From Thermoplasmata archaeon UBA61 (GTDB taxonomy: Archaea; Thermoplasmatota; Thermoplasmata; Lutacidiplasmatales; UBA184), in the NCBI GenBank assembly GCA_002503985.1, contig DASW01000008.1, positions 62,001 to 126,000 on the forward strand: a stretch of DNA of 64,000 bases, written 5' to 3'. Position numbers and translations under genes: made by a program. This document shows positions 41,960 through 49,942 of the stretch, one piece after another (the stretch's first letter is position 1; every line of letters starts with the position of its first letter). The notes beneath the pieces were generated by a model, which saw nothing but the letters and a program-made list of their open reading frames with translations, searched no databases and was not told the DNA's origin.

Positions 41960-42736
41960 ATGCCTCTGCGCCCTGAGCTTCCGGAAGAAGGCGAGCTCGT
42001 CGTCGGTACGGTGACCTCGATCCGCAACTTCGGCGCCTTCGTCACCCTGGACGAGTACGCGAAGCGGGAGGCGTTCATCCATCTCTCCGAGGTCGCCACG
42101 GGCTGGGTCAAGTACATCCGCGACCACATCCGGGAGGGCCAGAAGATCGTCGCCCGTGTGCTCCGAGTCGACCCCGCCAAGTCCCAGATCGACCTTTCGC
42201 TCAAACGCATCAACGACCACCAGCGCCGGGAGAAGGTCCAGGCGTGGAAGAACGAGCAGCGAGCGATGCGCCTCCTCGAGCAGGTCGCGCAACCGCTGAA
42301 GGTCACCGCCATCGAGGCGGCCGACCAGTTCGGTCCCGTCCTCATCGAGAAATACGGCTCGCTCTTCCAAGCGTTCGAGGTCGCCTCCGCCGACCCGAAG
42401 CGGTTCCAGAAGGAGAACGAGAAGGCGCCCTGGTCGGCCGCCTTCCTCAAGGTCGCTCGGGACAACATCGTCCCGCCCCACGTCACGATCCTCGGGACGT
42501 TCGAAGTGAGCGACCCGACCCCCGAAGGCCTCGACCACGTCCGAGCCGCGCTCCTGGCGGCCGAGAAGGTCGACCCTGAGGCGGTCGAGGTCCAGTACGT
42601 GGGGGCGCCCCGCTACCGGATCCGTGTGCAAGCGACCCAGTACAAGATCGCCGAGGAGACGCTGAAGAAGGCGACCGAGGCCACCTTGAAGTCGATCAAG
42701 AGCGCCGGCGGGCAGGGGACGTTCGAACGGGCATGA
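41960..42736 (+). CDS. Translation initiation factor aIF2 subunit alpha
   Basis: 258 residues. An S1 domain (ELVVGTVTSIRNFGAFVTLDEY, then REAFIHLSEVATGWVKYIRDHIREGQ) is followed by a helical domain and an alpha/beta C-terminal domain that binds the gamma subunit. VLRVDPAKSQIDLSLKRI is typical. It contributes to initiator Met-tRNA binding in the heterotrimer. The Ser-51 loop region differs from eukaryotic eIF2alpha, as usual. It overlaps nop10 by 4 nt. Confidence 0.95.
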   Translation: MPLRPELPEEGELVVGTVTSIRNFGAFVTLDEYAKREAFIHLSEVATGWVKYIRDHIREGQKIVARVLRVDPAKSQIDLSLKRINDHQRREKVQAWKNEQRAMRLLEQVAQPLKVTAIEAADQFGPVLIEKYGSLFQAFEVASADPKRFQKENEKAPWSAAFLKVARDNIVPPHVTILGTFEVSDPTPEGLDHVRAALLAAEKVDPEAVEVQYVGAPRYRIRVQATQYKIAEETLKKATEATLKSIKSAGGQGTFERA

Positions 42737-42918
42737 CCGGGAACATCCTGCGCGTCTGCCGCGCGTGCGACTGCTACACCTTCCGCGAGAGCTGCCCGAA
42801 GTGCTCGATTCCCACCCGGACCCCCCACCCGGCTCGGTTCAACCCGGGGGACCGATACGGGAAGTACCGCCGAATGCTGCTGGATTCGCTCCGGGACCCG
42901 CCCCCGACGGCACGGTGA
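42733..42918 (+). CDS. nop10: H/ACA RNP protein Nop10
   Basis: 61 residues. The zinc ribbon CRACDCYTFRESCPKC and the following TRTPHPARFNPGDRYGKYRR are the Nop10 signature. It supports Cbf5 in guide-RNA pseudouridylation. ATGA overlap with the aIF2alpha gene. Confidence 0.95.
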   Translation: MTGNILRVCRACDCYTFRESCPKCSIPTRTPHPARFNPGDRYGKYRRMLLDSLRDPPPTAR

Positions 42919-42920
42919 CC

Positions 42921-43448
42921 ATGTCCGCGACGATGCATCGGATCAAGGTCGTCAACGACGTGAGCGACCTCGTCCCGATCCTTCGGGCGGTCGATTCTCC
43001 GGTGAAGCTGAAGCTCGTCCAGCGTCTCGGGGAGAACTGGCTCACCCTGGACGACGTCGAGCGGGAGTTCGGGGCGGACGGGGTGAAGGCGCTCGCGTTC
43101 TTCGAGAAGCTCCGTCTCATCGACACGCGCTGGGTCGCGCGCGAGGGACGTCACCAGCCCGACAAGAGCTACCACTTCTACTACTCGACGATCAACATCA
43201 GCACGACCTCACCCCTCGCCGAGATCTCCGAGGTGCTCGCGATCGCGATGATGCCGCTGCGCGAGTACACGAAGCTCGAGCAGAAGATCTACGACGCGGT
43301 CGGGACCGAAGGACGGTTCTTCTCGGACGTCGCCGAGGAGCTCGGGATGAGCCCGACGCGCCTCAAGGCGCTCGTCAAGCGCTCGGAGAAACTGGAGTAC
43401 CGTGGCCACCGGATCGAGCGGTTCGTCGCAGAGCCCCTCGGCACGTAG
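42921..43448 (+). CDS. Winged-helix (ArsR-like) regulator
   Basis: 175 residues. An N-terminal HTH region (SPVKLKLVQRLGENWLTLDDVEREFG) resembles ArsR-type wHTH domains, and a second HTH-like region near the C-terminus (VAEELGMSPTRLKALVKRSE) suggests two DNA-binding modules. The middle contains strands around SYHFYYSTINIST. A GTG at 42915 overlapping the nop10 stop is an alternative start. Its place in a translation operon suggests autoregulation or ribosome-linked control, which is inferred. Confidence 0.75.
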   Translation: MSATMHRIKVVNDVSDLVPILRAVDSPVKLKLVQRLGENWLTLDDVEREFGADGVKALAFFEKLRLIDTRWVAREGRHQPDKSYHFYYSTINISTTSPLAEISEVLAIAMMPLREYTKLEQKIYDAVGTEGRFFSDVAEELGMSPTRLKALVKRSEKLEYRGHRIERFVAEPLGT

Positions 43449-43977
43449 GCCTCCTCCCGAGGTCTCGGTCCTCCGGGTCGGGCACCGACCCGGGCGCGAC
43501 CCGCGCCTCACGACCCACGTCGCCCTCGCCTCCCGGGCGTTCGGGGCCCGGCGGATGTATCTGCACCCCCGGGACGACGCGCTCGCCGAGCGCATCGCCT
43601 CCGTGACGCGGCGCTGGGGAGGGGACTTCGCGGTCGTTCCGGTGGATGACTGGAAGAACCTGGTCCGCTCCTTCCCGGGGACCGTGGTCCACCTCACGAT
43701 GTACGGCCTCCCCCTGGAGAAGAGCCTCCCGCGGCTCGCGAGGGCCCGTCGCATCCTCCTGGTCGTGGGCGGGGCCAAGGTCCCCCCCGAGCTCTATCGA
43801 CAGGCGAAGTACAACGTGGCCGTGGGCCATCAGCCGCACAGCGAGGTGGCGGCGGTCGCGGTCACCCTCGAGCGCCTCCTCGGCCTCCCTCGCCCGGCCC
43901 GCGCCGGCGAGACTCCCCAGCGCATCGTCCCTTCGGCCCGCGGAAAGCGCATCGTCGGAGGTCGTCCTCGACGATGA
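43402..43977 (+). CDS. tRNA (cytidine-56) 2'-O-methyltransferase aTrm56
   Basis: 191 residues, GTG start. SVLRVGHRPGRDPRLTTHVALASRAFGA, HLTMYGLPLEKSLP, LLVVGGAKVPPELYRQAKYNVAVGHQPHSEVAA are the SPOUT motifs of aTrm56, a nearly pan-archaeal enzyme acting on the tRNA T-loop. It begins within the 3' end of the regulator gene and overlaps the mevalonate kinase start as ATGA. Confidence 0.92.
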   Translation: MATGSSGSSQSPSARRPPPEVSVLRVGHRPGRDPRLTTHVALASRAFGARRMYLHPRDDALAERIASVTRRWGGDFAVVPVDDWKNLVRSFPGTVVHLTMYGLPLEKSLPRLARARRILLVVGGAKVPPELYRQAKYNVAVGHQPHSEVAAVAVTLERLLGLPRPARAGETPQRIVPSARGKRIVGGRPRR

Positions 43978-44945
43978 GCGAGGAACTTCCTTCGATCCCC
44001 GGTCGAGGTCTCCCGGTCTCGGCTCGCGCGCCGGGAAAGTGCATCGTGTTCGGAGAGCATGCCGTGGTGCACGGCGCGCCGGAGCTCGTCTTCGCGGTCG
44101 ACCTCATGACCCAGGTCTTCGTCACCGCGGGGTCGGCCACGCGGCTCAACGCCGACAGCGAGGCCTCCCTGCGGAACGCCTACTTCCGGTCCGCGCTCGA
44201 CCTCGCCTGGAAGGATGGGCCCACGGTCGAGGTGCGGGCCGTCTCCCGGATCCCCAAGGCCGCCGGCCTCGGTTCGTCCGCGGCCTTCGTTGCCGGCCTC
44301 GTCGCCGCTCTCTCCAGCGTGACCGGGGGGATCGACCGTCCGACGCTCGCGCAGCGGAGCTTCGAGGTCGAGCGGGGCGCCCAGGGAGTAGGGAGTCCGG
44401 GCGACACGAGCACCGTCGTCGCCGGCGGGTTCGTGGCGATCAACGGGGGCCCGGGCGAACCGCTCTGGTCGGTCCGCTCCCCCGAGCATCGGTGGGAGGT
44501 CCGCCGAGTGAGCGACCCCGGCTGGGTGTGGGTGATCGCCTACAGCGGGGTTCCCCGTTCTACCGCCGACGCGGTGCGCGCCGTCGGAGCGCGCCTCGCA
44601 GCGCCGGGCGGGCCCGAGATTCTCGAAGAGTTCCGGCGGGTCGCAACGGAGGGGATCGAGGCGGTGGGCCGGGGAGACCGCTCCACGGTGGCCGAACTCC
44701 TTCGCCGGAATCAGGAGCTCCTCCGCGAGGTGGGGGTCTCCCATCCCCGCCTCGAGGCGCTCATCGAGGCCGGCGCCCCGGCAGCGGAAGCGTCGAAGAT
44801 CACGGGGGCGGGCGCGGGCGGCTCCGTGGTCGCCCTGCCCGTCCCCGGCAAGGAGACCGAGCTGGTCCGACGGTTCGCGCGGGCCGGGGCGCTGCCGTTC
44901 GTGGTGCGGCCCACGTCGCACGGAGCATCGCTGGTCGACGACTGA
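43974..44945 (+). CDS. mvk: Mevalonate kinase
   Basis: 323 residues. GHMP motifs: APGKCIVFGEHAVVHG (motif 1), IPKAAGLGSSAAFVAGLVAAL (P-loop-like motif 2) and SKITGAGAGGSVVALPVPG (motif 3). SPGDTSTVVAGGF carries the active-site Asp region. It phosphorylates mevalonate for isoprenoid lipids. The presence of this 5-kinase contrasts with Thermoplasma itself, which uses mevalonate-3-kinase. ATGA-coupled to the aTrm56 gene. Confidence 0.93.
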   Translation: MSEELPSIPGRGLPVSARAPGKCIVFGEHAVVHGAPELVFAVDLMTQVFVTAGSATRLNADSEASLRNAYFRSALDLAWKDGPTVEVRAVSRIPKAAGLGSSAAFVAGLVAALSSVTGGIDRPTLAQRSFEVERGAQGVGSPGDTSTVVAGGFVAINGGPGEPLWSVRSPEHRWEVRRVSDPGWVWVIAYSGVPRSTADAVRAVGARLAAPGGPEILEEFRRVATEGIEAVGRGDRSTVAELLRRNQELLREVGVSHPRLEALIEAGAPAAEASKITGAGAGGSVVALPVPGKETELVRRFARAGALPFVVRPTSHGASLVDD

Positions 44946-44968
44946 GACCGGGGCGCAGCGGGCCCCGC

Positions 44969-46165
44969 TCACTTCCGCGCGACGATCCGAACCACCGTGT
45001 TCGGTCCGAGGGGATGGTCGGCGGCCATGGCGCGATGGGTCCGCCCGTCGATCGCGCGGATGAAATGTTCCCCGAGGTCGGTGTGGACGCGGTAGGCGAC
45101 CGCTCTCGCGGGAGTGTTCGCAGGCACGAGGAACGCATCCGGCAGGACCCGGCCTTGACTGTCGGTCCAGTGTGTCTCGTCCTCGACCGGGTACACGACG
45201 ATCATCCCGAGACGGGAGTAGACCATCTGTTCGAGGGCCTGTTGAACGCCGGTCGAGCCCCACGTCGTGAGGATCGACCGGATCCCCTCGAGGGCCTTTT
45301 GCTGAGGGGGCGAAAGTCGTGTCGGGTCCCGGACTTTGAAGGCCGCGTCGCCCGGACGGTAGTCGACGAGCCCTGCGCGCGCCGCGCGACGGAGCGTGAG
45401 CTCGGCATCCGCTGCCGTGGCGACGGAGGGGATCGGGTCGACGCGACCCGCCAGCGCATCCGCTTCCTCCTTCGAGGCGCGGTCGCATTTGTTCGCGGCG
45501 ACGAGCCGCGGCTTGGAGGCTTCGAGAAGCTGTCGAGCGAGGGAAGCGCGTTCCTCTTCCGACCATCGTGCCGGGTGGGCGCGCTCGACGGTCGACCCGC
45601 GGAGCGCGGCGGCGATGGCGTTCGGCGAGATCGAAAGACCGGTGAGACGCTCGGCCAGGAACTCCTCGACCTTCTTGCCGTCGAGCTCGGTCCCCCGCGC
45701 GTGCCGGATGAAATCCCGGTTGAGGATCTCCGAGACCCAGGCCACGAGCTCATCCTCGAGCCAGCGGACCTCCTCGGCAGGGTCGTGACTACCGTGCTCG
45801 GCGAGGCGGCCTTCCTCGTCGGTCGCCCCCGATAGGTCGACGACCTGCACGAACCCGTCCGCCGCCCGAAGGTCGTCGAGGAACTTGTGGCCCAGTCCCT
45901 TCCCGGCGTGCGCGCCCGGCACGAGGCCGGGCACGTCGACCAGGCTCACGGGGACCCATCGGGTCCCGTCGACGCACTTCGCATTCCCCGGCGTGCACGC
46001 GACCCCCTTTTCCGTGTGGGGACAGGGCGCACGGATCGCCGCGACCCCGCGGTTGGGAGTTATCGTCGTGAACGGGTACGGCGCCATCGGCACGTCGAGC
46101 AGCGTGAGCGCGTTGAAGAACGTCGATTTGCCGACGTTCGGCTTGCCGACGATCCCGATCTCCAA
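44969..46165 (-). CDS. ychF: YchF/OLA1-type GTPase or ATPase
   Basis: 398 residues. GIVGKPNVGKSTFFNALTLLDVPMAPYPFTTITPN covers G1 and G2, with VSLVDVPGLVPGAHAGKGLGHKFLDD for G3 and VAANKCD for G4. The archaeal insertion with cysteines (CPHTEKGVACTPGNAKC) and a C-terminal TGS domain (AVAYRVHTDLGEHFIRAIDG) are present. Obg-family member of the translation machinery; OLA1 relatives prefer ATP. Convergent with mvk, 23-nt gap. Confidence 0.95.
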   Translation of the reverse strand: MEIGIVGKPNVGKSTFFNALTLLDVPMAPYPFTTITPNRGVAAIRAPCPHTEKGVACTPGNAKCVDGTRWVPVSLVDVPGLVPGAHAGKGLGHKFLDDLRAADGFVQVVDLSGATDEEGRLAEHGSHDPAEEVRWLEDELVAWVSEILNRDFIRHARGTELDGKKVEEFLAERLTGLSISPNAIAAALRGSTVERAHPARWSEEERASLARQLLEASKPRLVAANKCDRASKEEADALAGRVDPIPSVATAADAELTLRRAARAGLVDYRPGDAAFKVRDPTRLSPPQQKALEGIRSILTTWGSTGVQQALEQMVYSRLGMIVVYPVEDETHWTDSQGRVLPDAFLVPANTPARAVAYRVHTDLGEHFIRAIDGRTHRAMAADHPLGPNTVVRIVARK

Positions 46166-46187
46166 TGCGTCCTCCTCCCCACCCGGA

Positions 46188-46763
46188 CTAGACCGAATAG
46201 TCCGGAGGGACCTCCTTCACGCCGAGGGCACGATTCGTGGCGAGCGCGAGGGCGAACAGGAGGCCGCTCAGTCGGTTCGCCCATTGTAGGAGCTCGGGAG
46301 AGAGCGACTCGGAGCGGTGGAGCGCCCAGATCTCGCGCTCGGCGCGCCGGGCGATCGTTCGGGCGATATGCAGCAGAGCCCCGGGACGCGAACCGCCCGA
46401 CAGCACGAACGACCGAAGGCGGCTGTGCGAGGACTTGAACCGCTCGATATCGCCTTCGAGTCGGGTGACGTGGCGGGTTTCGATGCGGTGCTTGGGCGGG
46501 GGCCCGTTCGGCGGGGTGGCGAGCTCCGCCTGCGCTACGTAGAGTTCGCTCTGCAAGCGGCGCACGACCGCGCGGATCTCTTCGAGCTCCGCGGGCAACT
46601 CCACCTCGACGAGCCCGAGGAGGCCCCCGAGCTCGTCGTACGCGCCGTAGGCGTGGACGCGGGGAGCGTCCTTCTCTACGCGCGACCCACCGGCGAGAGC
46701 GGTGGTCCCGCGGTCGCCCGTACGGGTGTAAAGACGCGGGATGCTCTCGCCTCCGGCCGCCAC
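46188..46763 (-). CDS. PduO-type ATP:cob(I)alamin adenosyltransferase
   Basis: 191 residues, GTG start. LYTRTGDRGTTALAGGSRVEKDAPRVHAYGAYDELGGLLG is the ATP-binding N-terminus of PduO enzymes; later SRPGALLHIARTIARRAEREIWALH and QWANRLSGLLFALA complete the four-helix bundle. It makes adenosylcobalamin. No methylmalonyl-CoA mutase or B12-dependent reductase is in the window. It overlaps an upstream small zinc-binding frame by 88 nt. Confidence 0.93.
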   Translation of the reverse strand: MAAGGESIPRLYTRTGDRGTTALAGGSRVEKDAPRVHAYGAYDELGGLLGLVEVELPAELEEIRAVVRRLQSELYVAQAELATPPNGPPPKHRIETRHVTRLEGDIERFKSSHSRLRSFVLSGGSRPGALLHIARTIARRAEREIWALHRSESLSPELLQWANRLSGLLFALALATNRALGVKEVPPDYSV

Positions 46764-46903
46764 GGCAACTGGTCCAGCGGAGAGCTCAGACCGTGAACGG
46801 GACAGTACGACACGTGCAGCACCTCATTATGCTTAGCATCCTGCCGGCACAGTCGACAAATGAACCCGCTCCGTTCGCTCCAGGCGATTCCCATTGATTC
46901 CAT
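46676..46903 (-). CDS. Possible small zinc-finger protein
   Basis: 75 residues, ATG start, 88-nt overlap with the adenosyltransferase start. FICRLCRQD and SYCPVHG give C16, C19, C34 and H37, a plausible single zinc knuckle. The non-overlapping part is less GC-rich than its surroundings and codon-like. No family recognised; a spurious frame is possible. Confidence 0.38.
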   Translation of the reverse strand: MESMGIAWSERSGFICRLCRQDAKHNEVLHVSYCPVHGLSSPLDQLPWRPEARASRVFTPVRATAGPPLSPVGRA

Positions 46904-46930
46904 AGTGCAACCCTTCCCCGTTCCCGGAGG

Positions 46931-47329
46931 CTAGCGCCCGAGGAGCCCCCGCCCCTCGCGGTCCGCCCGGCGTCGTCCCTCTCGTCGCTCCTTTACCGAC
47001 CGCGCGTGGTCGCGCAGCGCAGGAAGGCGTTCCGAGTGGGTGCGAGCGAGCTCCGTCAGCCCGAGACTGCTGACGAGGGCGATCGCGCCCTCGAGGTCTC
47101 GGGCGTACCCGTTCTCGACGATCTCCTCGAGTTCCCCCCGAAGGGTCGGTGGTAGCTCCACCGAGCCCGGTTGGGGTTCGCTCGCCGACCGCACGAGAGC
47201 TCGCACCGCGTCGGAGCGGGTCGAGAGCCCGTGGGTCCGTTGGAAGCCGTCGAGGAGCGACTCCTCCTCGGAGGTAAGGCGCACTCCGAGGAAGCGCGTC
47301 GCAGTAGACGTGGCTCGGGCGTTCCGCAC
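46931..47329 (-). CDS. Ribbon-helix-helix DNA-binding regulator
   Basis: 132 residues, GTG start. TATRFLGVRLTSEEESLLDGFQRTHGLSTRSDAVRALVRS is a CopG/Arc-like RHH domain (about 10-50), with the beta strand FLGVRL for DNA reading. A C-terminal helical part (about 60-130) ends in a basic stretch with KERREGRRRADREG. Repeated TTTAACAC motifs lie directly upstream (47331-47383), suggesting autoregulation. No toxin-like partner is adjacent. Confidence 0.8.
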   Translation of the reverse strand: MRNARATSTATRFLGVRLTSEEESLLDGFQRTHGLSTRSDAVRALVRSASEPQPGSVELPPTLRGELEEIVENGYARDLEGAIALVSSLGLTELARTHSERLPALRDHARSVKERREGRRRADREGRGLLGR

Positions 47330-47330
47330 G

Positions 47331-47383
47331 TGTTTAACACAAATTTAACACGTATTTATTAGTTGTGTAATTTTGTTTAACAC
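47331..47383 (-). promoter_or_regulatory. Repeated TTTAACAC motifs: promoter/operator of the RHH gene
   Basis: TGTTTAACAC occurs identically at 47331-47340 and 47374-47383, with ATTTAACAC at 47343-47351, all in an unusually A/T-rich 53-nt stretch abutting the GTG at 47329. GTGTTTAACAC is nearly palindromic, as RHH operators often are. A TATA-like minus-strand AATAAATA (near 47354-47361) sits between the copies. Confidence 0.55.
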
Positions 47384-47634
47384 CTGGGGGCAGCAGCCAA
47401 CCACCGACCCCTGTCGCGTCTCGGCGGGCGGGCGACCTGGGGTGTGACCGATAGAGCGGCCCCGCGGAGCGGAGCGGTGCCGCCGGGGAGCCGCGGCGGA
47501 TCAGCGCCAGGCCTCACGGGAACTTCTGCGGGCCATGGCGGTCCCGCGGGGGCCACGGCCGACCGCCCCGGGGGTGCCCCCGAGCGGTGGGGCGAGGTAG
47601 GATAGGTGACGAGACGAAGACGGAGAGGCGAGTT

Positions 47635-48183
47635 CTACGGCGACCCTGTCCTAGCGGCTCGGCGGACCTTTGCGCGCCATGCGAAGGTCGCCATCTCGTC
47701 CACCATTTCGTCCATGTCTCCCGACTCAACGCAGGTCCATTTCGAGAAGACGGTGTATTCGAACGAGAGCAAGCGGTCGACTCCACGTAAGAGCGTCCAC
47801 AGTTTGTTTTTCGGCCAATTCTTCGGGAGGTCGACCAGTCGTTGGCGTAGAAGGCAGAGGTCCAAGTCGCGTTCGAGCGCGAAGTCCACCTCGGCGACCA
47901 CGCCCGTAGCTTTCGAACCGCCACGGTTCCACAGCGCGAGGACCCCGTCGGCTTTGAGCATCCTATCGGCGGCAGCCTGAGTCCACGTTTCACCGACCCG
48001 ACGGTCTCGAACGAGTCCGTAACAAAGAATATCTCGACGTTTGAGCCGACCCTCAAGGTAGTCGAGAAACGGGTCCGCGAACGGTCCCGAAGCATACGCA
48101 AGAAACAGTGCTGGCTTGTCGGCGAATACCAGGTTCGTGGGTTACTATCGTCGAGTTCAATACTCCGTCGCGTAGAACTTCAT
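47635..48183 (-). pseudogene. TIR-like protein gene, frameshifted near its start
   Basis: An ATG at 48183 overlaps the previous gene's stop as ATGA, but in-frame TGA, TAG and TAA follow within 14 codons. After those stops the same frame runs open to 47635, encoding KPALFLAYASGPFADPF, RVGETWTQAAADRMLKADGVLALW and VVAEVDFALERDLDLCLLR. These resemble strand A, the central helix/strand and the Glu-bearing helix of TIR-like domains; a nucleoside deoxyribosyltransferase-like fold is an alternative. Removing one T at 48159-48160 and adding one C at 48139-48141 (minus-strand bases) would restore a continuous protein of about 182 residues. This is either decay or homopolymer sequencing error. Confidence 0.55.
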
Positions 48184-48606
48184 GTGTTCGGGAACCACGC
48201 GTAGATGAACACGAGCAGGATGACCAATCCAATTAGAAACGCGACGACCGTCAGGGCGTTGAATGCCTTGGGTTTCCGCGCGCTGTAATCGAAACCATGA
48301 GCAAATTCACTGAGGTTCACGATGAAAGGCGCGGCCCCACGCGTCAGATCCTTTTCCAAGGCCCTTAGTCCGAGTTCCCCGTCTAACCTGGCGATTAGGT
48401 AGTATTGGCGAGCGGCCGCCGTCACCGAGGCCAAGATTACAACGGCGAGGAATAGAACGATGAAGGGGAGAACGAACCCCGCGACACCCGCATTGACCGT
48501 GTGCGTCTCAATCGCGAGTTGGACGTACCCGATAAAGGTCGCCGCGCCAGTCTCCCAGCTCCGCGATCAATCGGTCCAGGTTCTCCGAGGGTGTCGCACC
48601 GCCCAT
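48180..48606 (-). pseudogene. Two-helix membrane protein gene with a one-base frameshift
   Basis: The ATG at 48606, about 25 nt after a TATA-like AATATTAG, encodes MGGATPSENLDRLIAEL and then loses frame at a GGG run (48554-48556). Deleting one G continues as ETGAATFIGYVQLAIE into a protein with helices around GVAGFVLPFIVLFLAVVILAS and FNALTVVAFLIGLVILLVFIYAWF, ending at 48180. The intact product would be about 141 residues with a charged loop between two membrane spans. The tail is ATGA-coupled to the TIR-like gene. As it stands, only an 84-residue C-terminal part (from a TTG at 48434) is openly readable. Confidence 0.55.
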
Positions 48607-48627
48607 GATGGCGGGGTCAAGTCACGA

Positions 48628-48641
48628 CTAATATTCAACAC
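48628..48641 (-). promoter_or_regulatory. TATA-like box with operator-like motif for the membrane/TIR-like operon
   Basis: Minus-strand GTGTTGAATATTAG. AATATTAG lies about 25 nt before the ATG at 48606. GTGTTGAAT differs by one base from GTGTTAAAT in the RHH-gene promoter (47343-47351). Confidence 0.42.
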
Positions 48642-48830
48642 ATAGCGAGGGTGCCCACGTCTTTTCTCGCCCTACAGGCAGGTCGCGTCGATGAGCCCTG
48701 CTAATCGCTCCACTTTGCCGGGACCGATACTGGGTTGGGAGACGCCTGTCCCGCTTTGTTGAACCGTTGGAGGAAGGGTCCTCTCCCGCATTTCTCCGAG
48801 GTGAGTTACTCCGCAGTCGGAGGCACTTGG

Positions 48831-48880
48831 CCCCCCCGAGGCCCTCTCAGGCGCCACACGTCATGCGAGGGGGGTTTTTT
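48831..48880 (+). terminator. Stem with trailing T-run, terminator or promoter
   Basis: CCCCCC at 48831-48837 can pair with GGGGGG at 48869-48874, immediately followed by six T (48875-48880). This looks like an intrinsic terminator on the + strand, but no + gene lies upstream, and the T-run is about 30 nt from the ATG at 48910, so it might instead serve as that gene's TATA region. Confidence 0.3.
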
Positions 48881-48909
48881 CTACCCGGCCCCTCCGTACA
48901 TATTGGACG

Positions 48910-49941
48910 ATGAATTCTCACCAGTCGGTTTCCGGCCGATGGGTCGGAGGCTCGTCCAGGTCCAGGGTCGGCCGTAGGTCGACGATCGCGGTCGGCTGCG
49001 TCGTCGTCGCGTGCTGCCTTTGTGTGGCGATCGCGTTGGTCGCCGCACGCTCGACTGCCCCTCCCCGCCCCCTCGGAGAACCCCTCCACGTCGGTCAGAC
49101 GGGAGTCGTCCCAGCACAAGGGGAAGAGCTGTACACTTTCACCGCCTGCACCGCCCCCGACGGCAGCTCGTGTCTGTCACCGTACGGGGGGGTGGACACT
49201 CCGCTCGAGGTCGGCACCACCGTCGCGCTTGAGTTCTTCAGCGACGCATTCGACACGCCTCCCATTACCGGCACCGTTGACTGGGGGGACGGGTCGCCGG
49301 TGGCAAGTCAGGAAGTCACGTCGGGGACCTGTGAGTGCCAGTTCGGGCCGTTCGTTCACACCTACAACTCCGCCGGAAGCTTCACCATCGTGATCGGCGA
49401 CACGCAAGACGGCTCCGAGACCGTGGGCCCCTTCACGGTGTCGGCCACAGCGAACTTGTTCTCGTTCAACGGTCTGCTCATCATCTTCGGGGGGCTGCTA
49501 GGTCTCGGCGGGCTCGTCGGCGGCCTCGTGTCGATGCGAGGACCTCGCCTTCCGGCCGGCTCGCCATCTATCGAAGCCCCGGTGACCACCGGGAACCTCT
49601 CGACCTCACCCACGGGAACGGGAGGGATCGCTATGCATTCGACCCTGGAAGTTCCCCAGGCTCCGGGGATGCCTCCCGGAGGTTGGCCGCCGTGGGCGTT
49701 CGACTACCGGACGACGCCGTACCAACCGAACCCCCTCTACCAGGGATGGGGCCAACTGCTCCAACGATTCCAAATAGAGCACGCCGGGAAGCCGCCAGCC
49801 GCTCCCAACTGGCCGTTCATGACGAACCCGGCGCCGCCCACGAACTTCGTCGGCGTCTTCTGCCAGCCGAGAATCGACCCTCAGACGGGGCTGTGGGCCT
49901 GGTGGAACCCGGTGGACGGGACGTTCCCGTCCTGGGGCTAA
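48910..49941 (+). CDS. Membrane-anchored PKD-domain protein
   Basis: 343 residues. An N-terminal signal/anchor helix (about 26-46) is followed by a predicted extracellular PKD-like domain: TVDWGDGSPVAS, then FVHTYNSAGSFTIVIGDTQDG (about 115-160). A second hydrophobic helix (about 178-205, GLLIIFGGLLGLGGLVGGLV) follows. The C-terminal 130 residues are Pro/Trp-rich and probably cytoplasmic. PKD domains mediate surface protein or polysaccharide contacts. The next gene starts 1 nt after the stop, so the two are an operon. Confidence 0.75.
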   Translation: MNSHQSVSGRWVGGSSRSRVGRRSTIAVGCVVVACCLCVAIALVAARSTAPPRPLGEPLHVGQTGVVPAQGEELYTFTACTAPDGSSCLSPYGGVDTPLEVGTTVALEFFSDAFDTPPITGTVDWGDGSPVASQEVTSGTCECQFGPFVHTYNSAGSFTIVIGDTQDGSETVGPFTVSATANLFSFNGLLIIFGGLLGLGGLVGGLVSMRGPRLPAGSPSIEAPVTTGNLSTSPTGTGGIAMHSTLEVPQAPGMPPGGWPPWAFDYRTTPYQPNPLYQGWGQLLQRFQIEHAGKPPAAPNWPFMTNPAPPTNFVGVFCQPRIDPQTGLWAWWNPVDGTFPSWG

Positions 49942-49942
49942 G

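Larger units (their letters stand above)
48607..48909. other. Intergenic region before the PKD-domain protein gene
   Basis: About 300 nt with the minus-strand promoter at 48628-48641 and a C7...G6 stem candidate followed by T6 at 48831-48880. No gene supported. Confidence 0.45.

Noticed and set aside
43830..45566. 578-codon minus frame
   Set aside because: Antisense to aTrm56/mvk and out of frame with ychF, all of which have strong motifs.
47384..47634. tRNA or structural RNA in the GC-rich gap
   Set aside because: Runs of GGCCCC/GCGGAGC suggest local pairing, but no cloverleaf or long perfect stem could be built.
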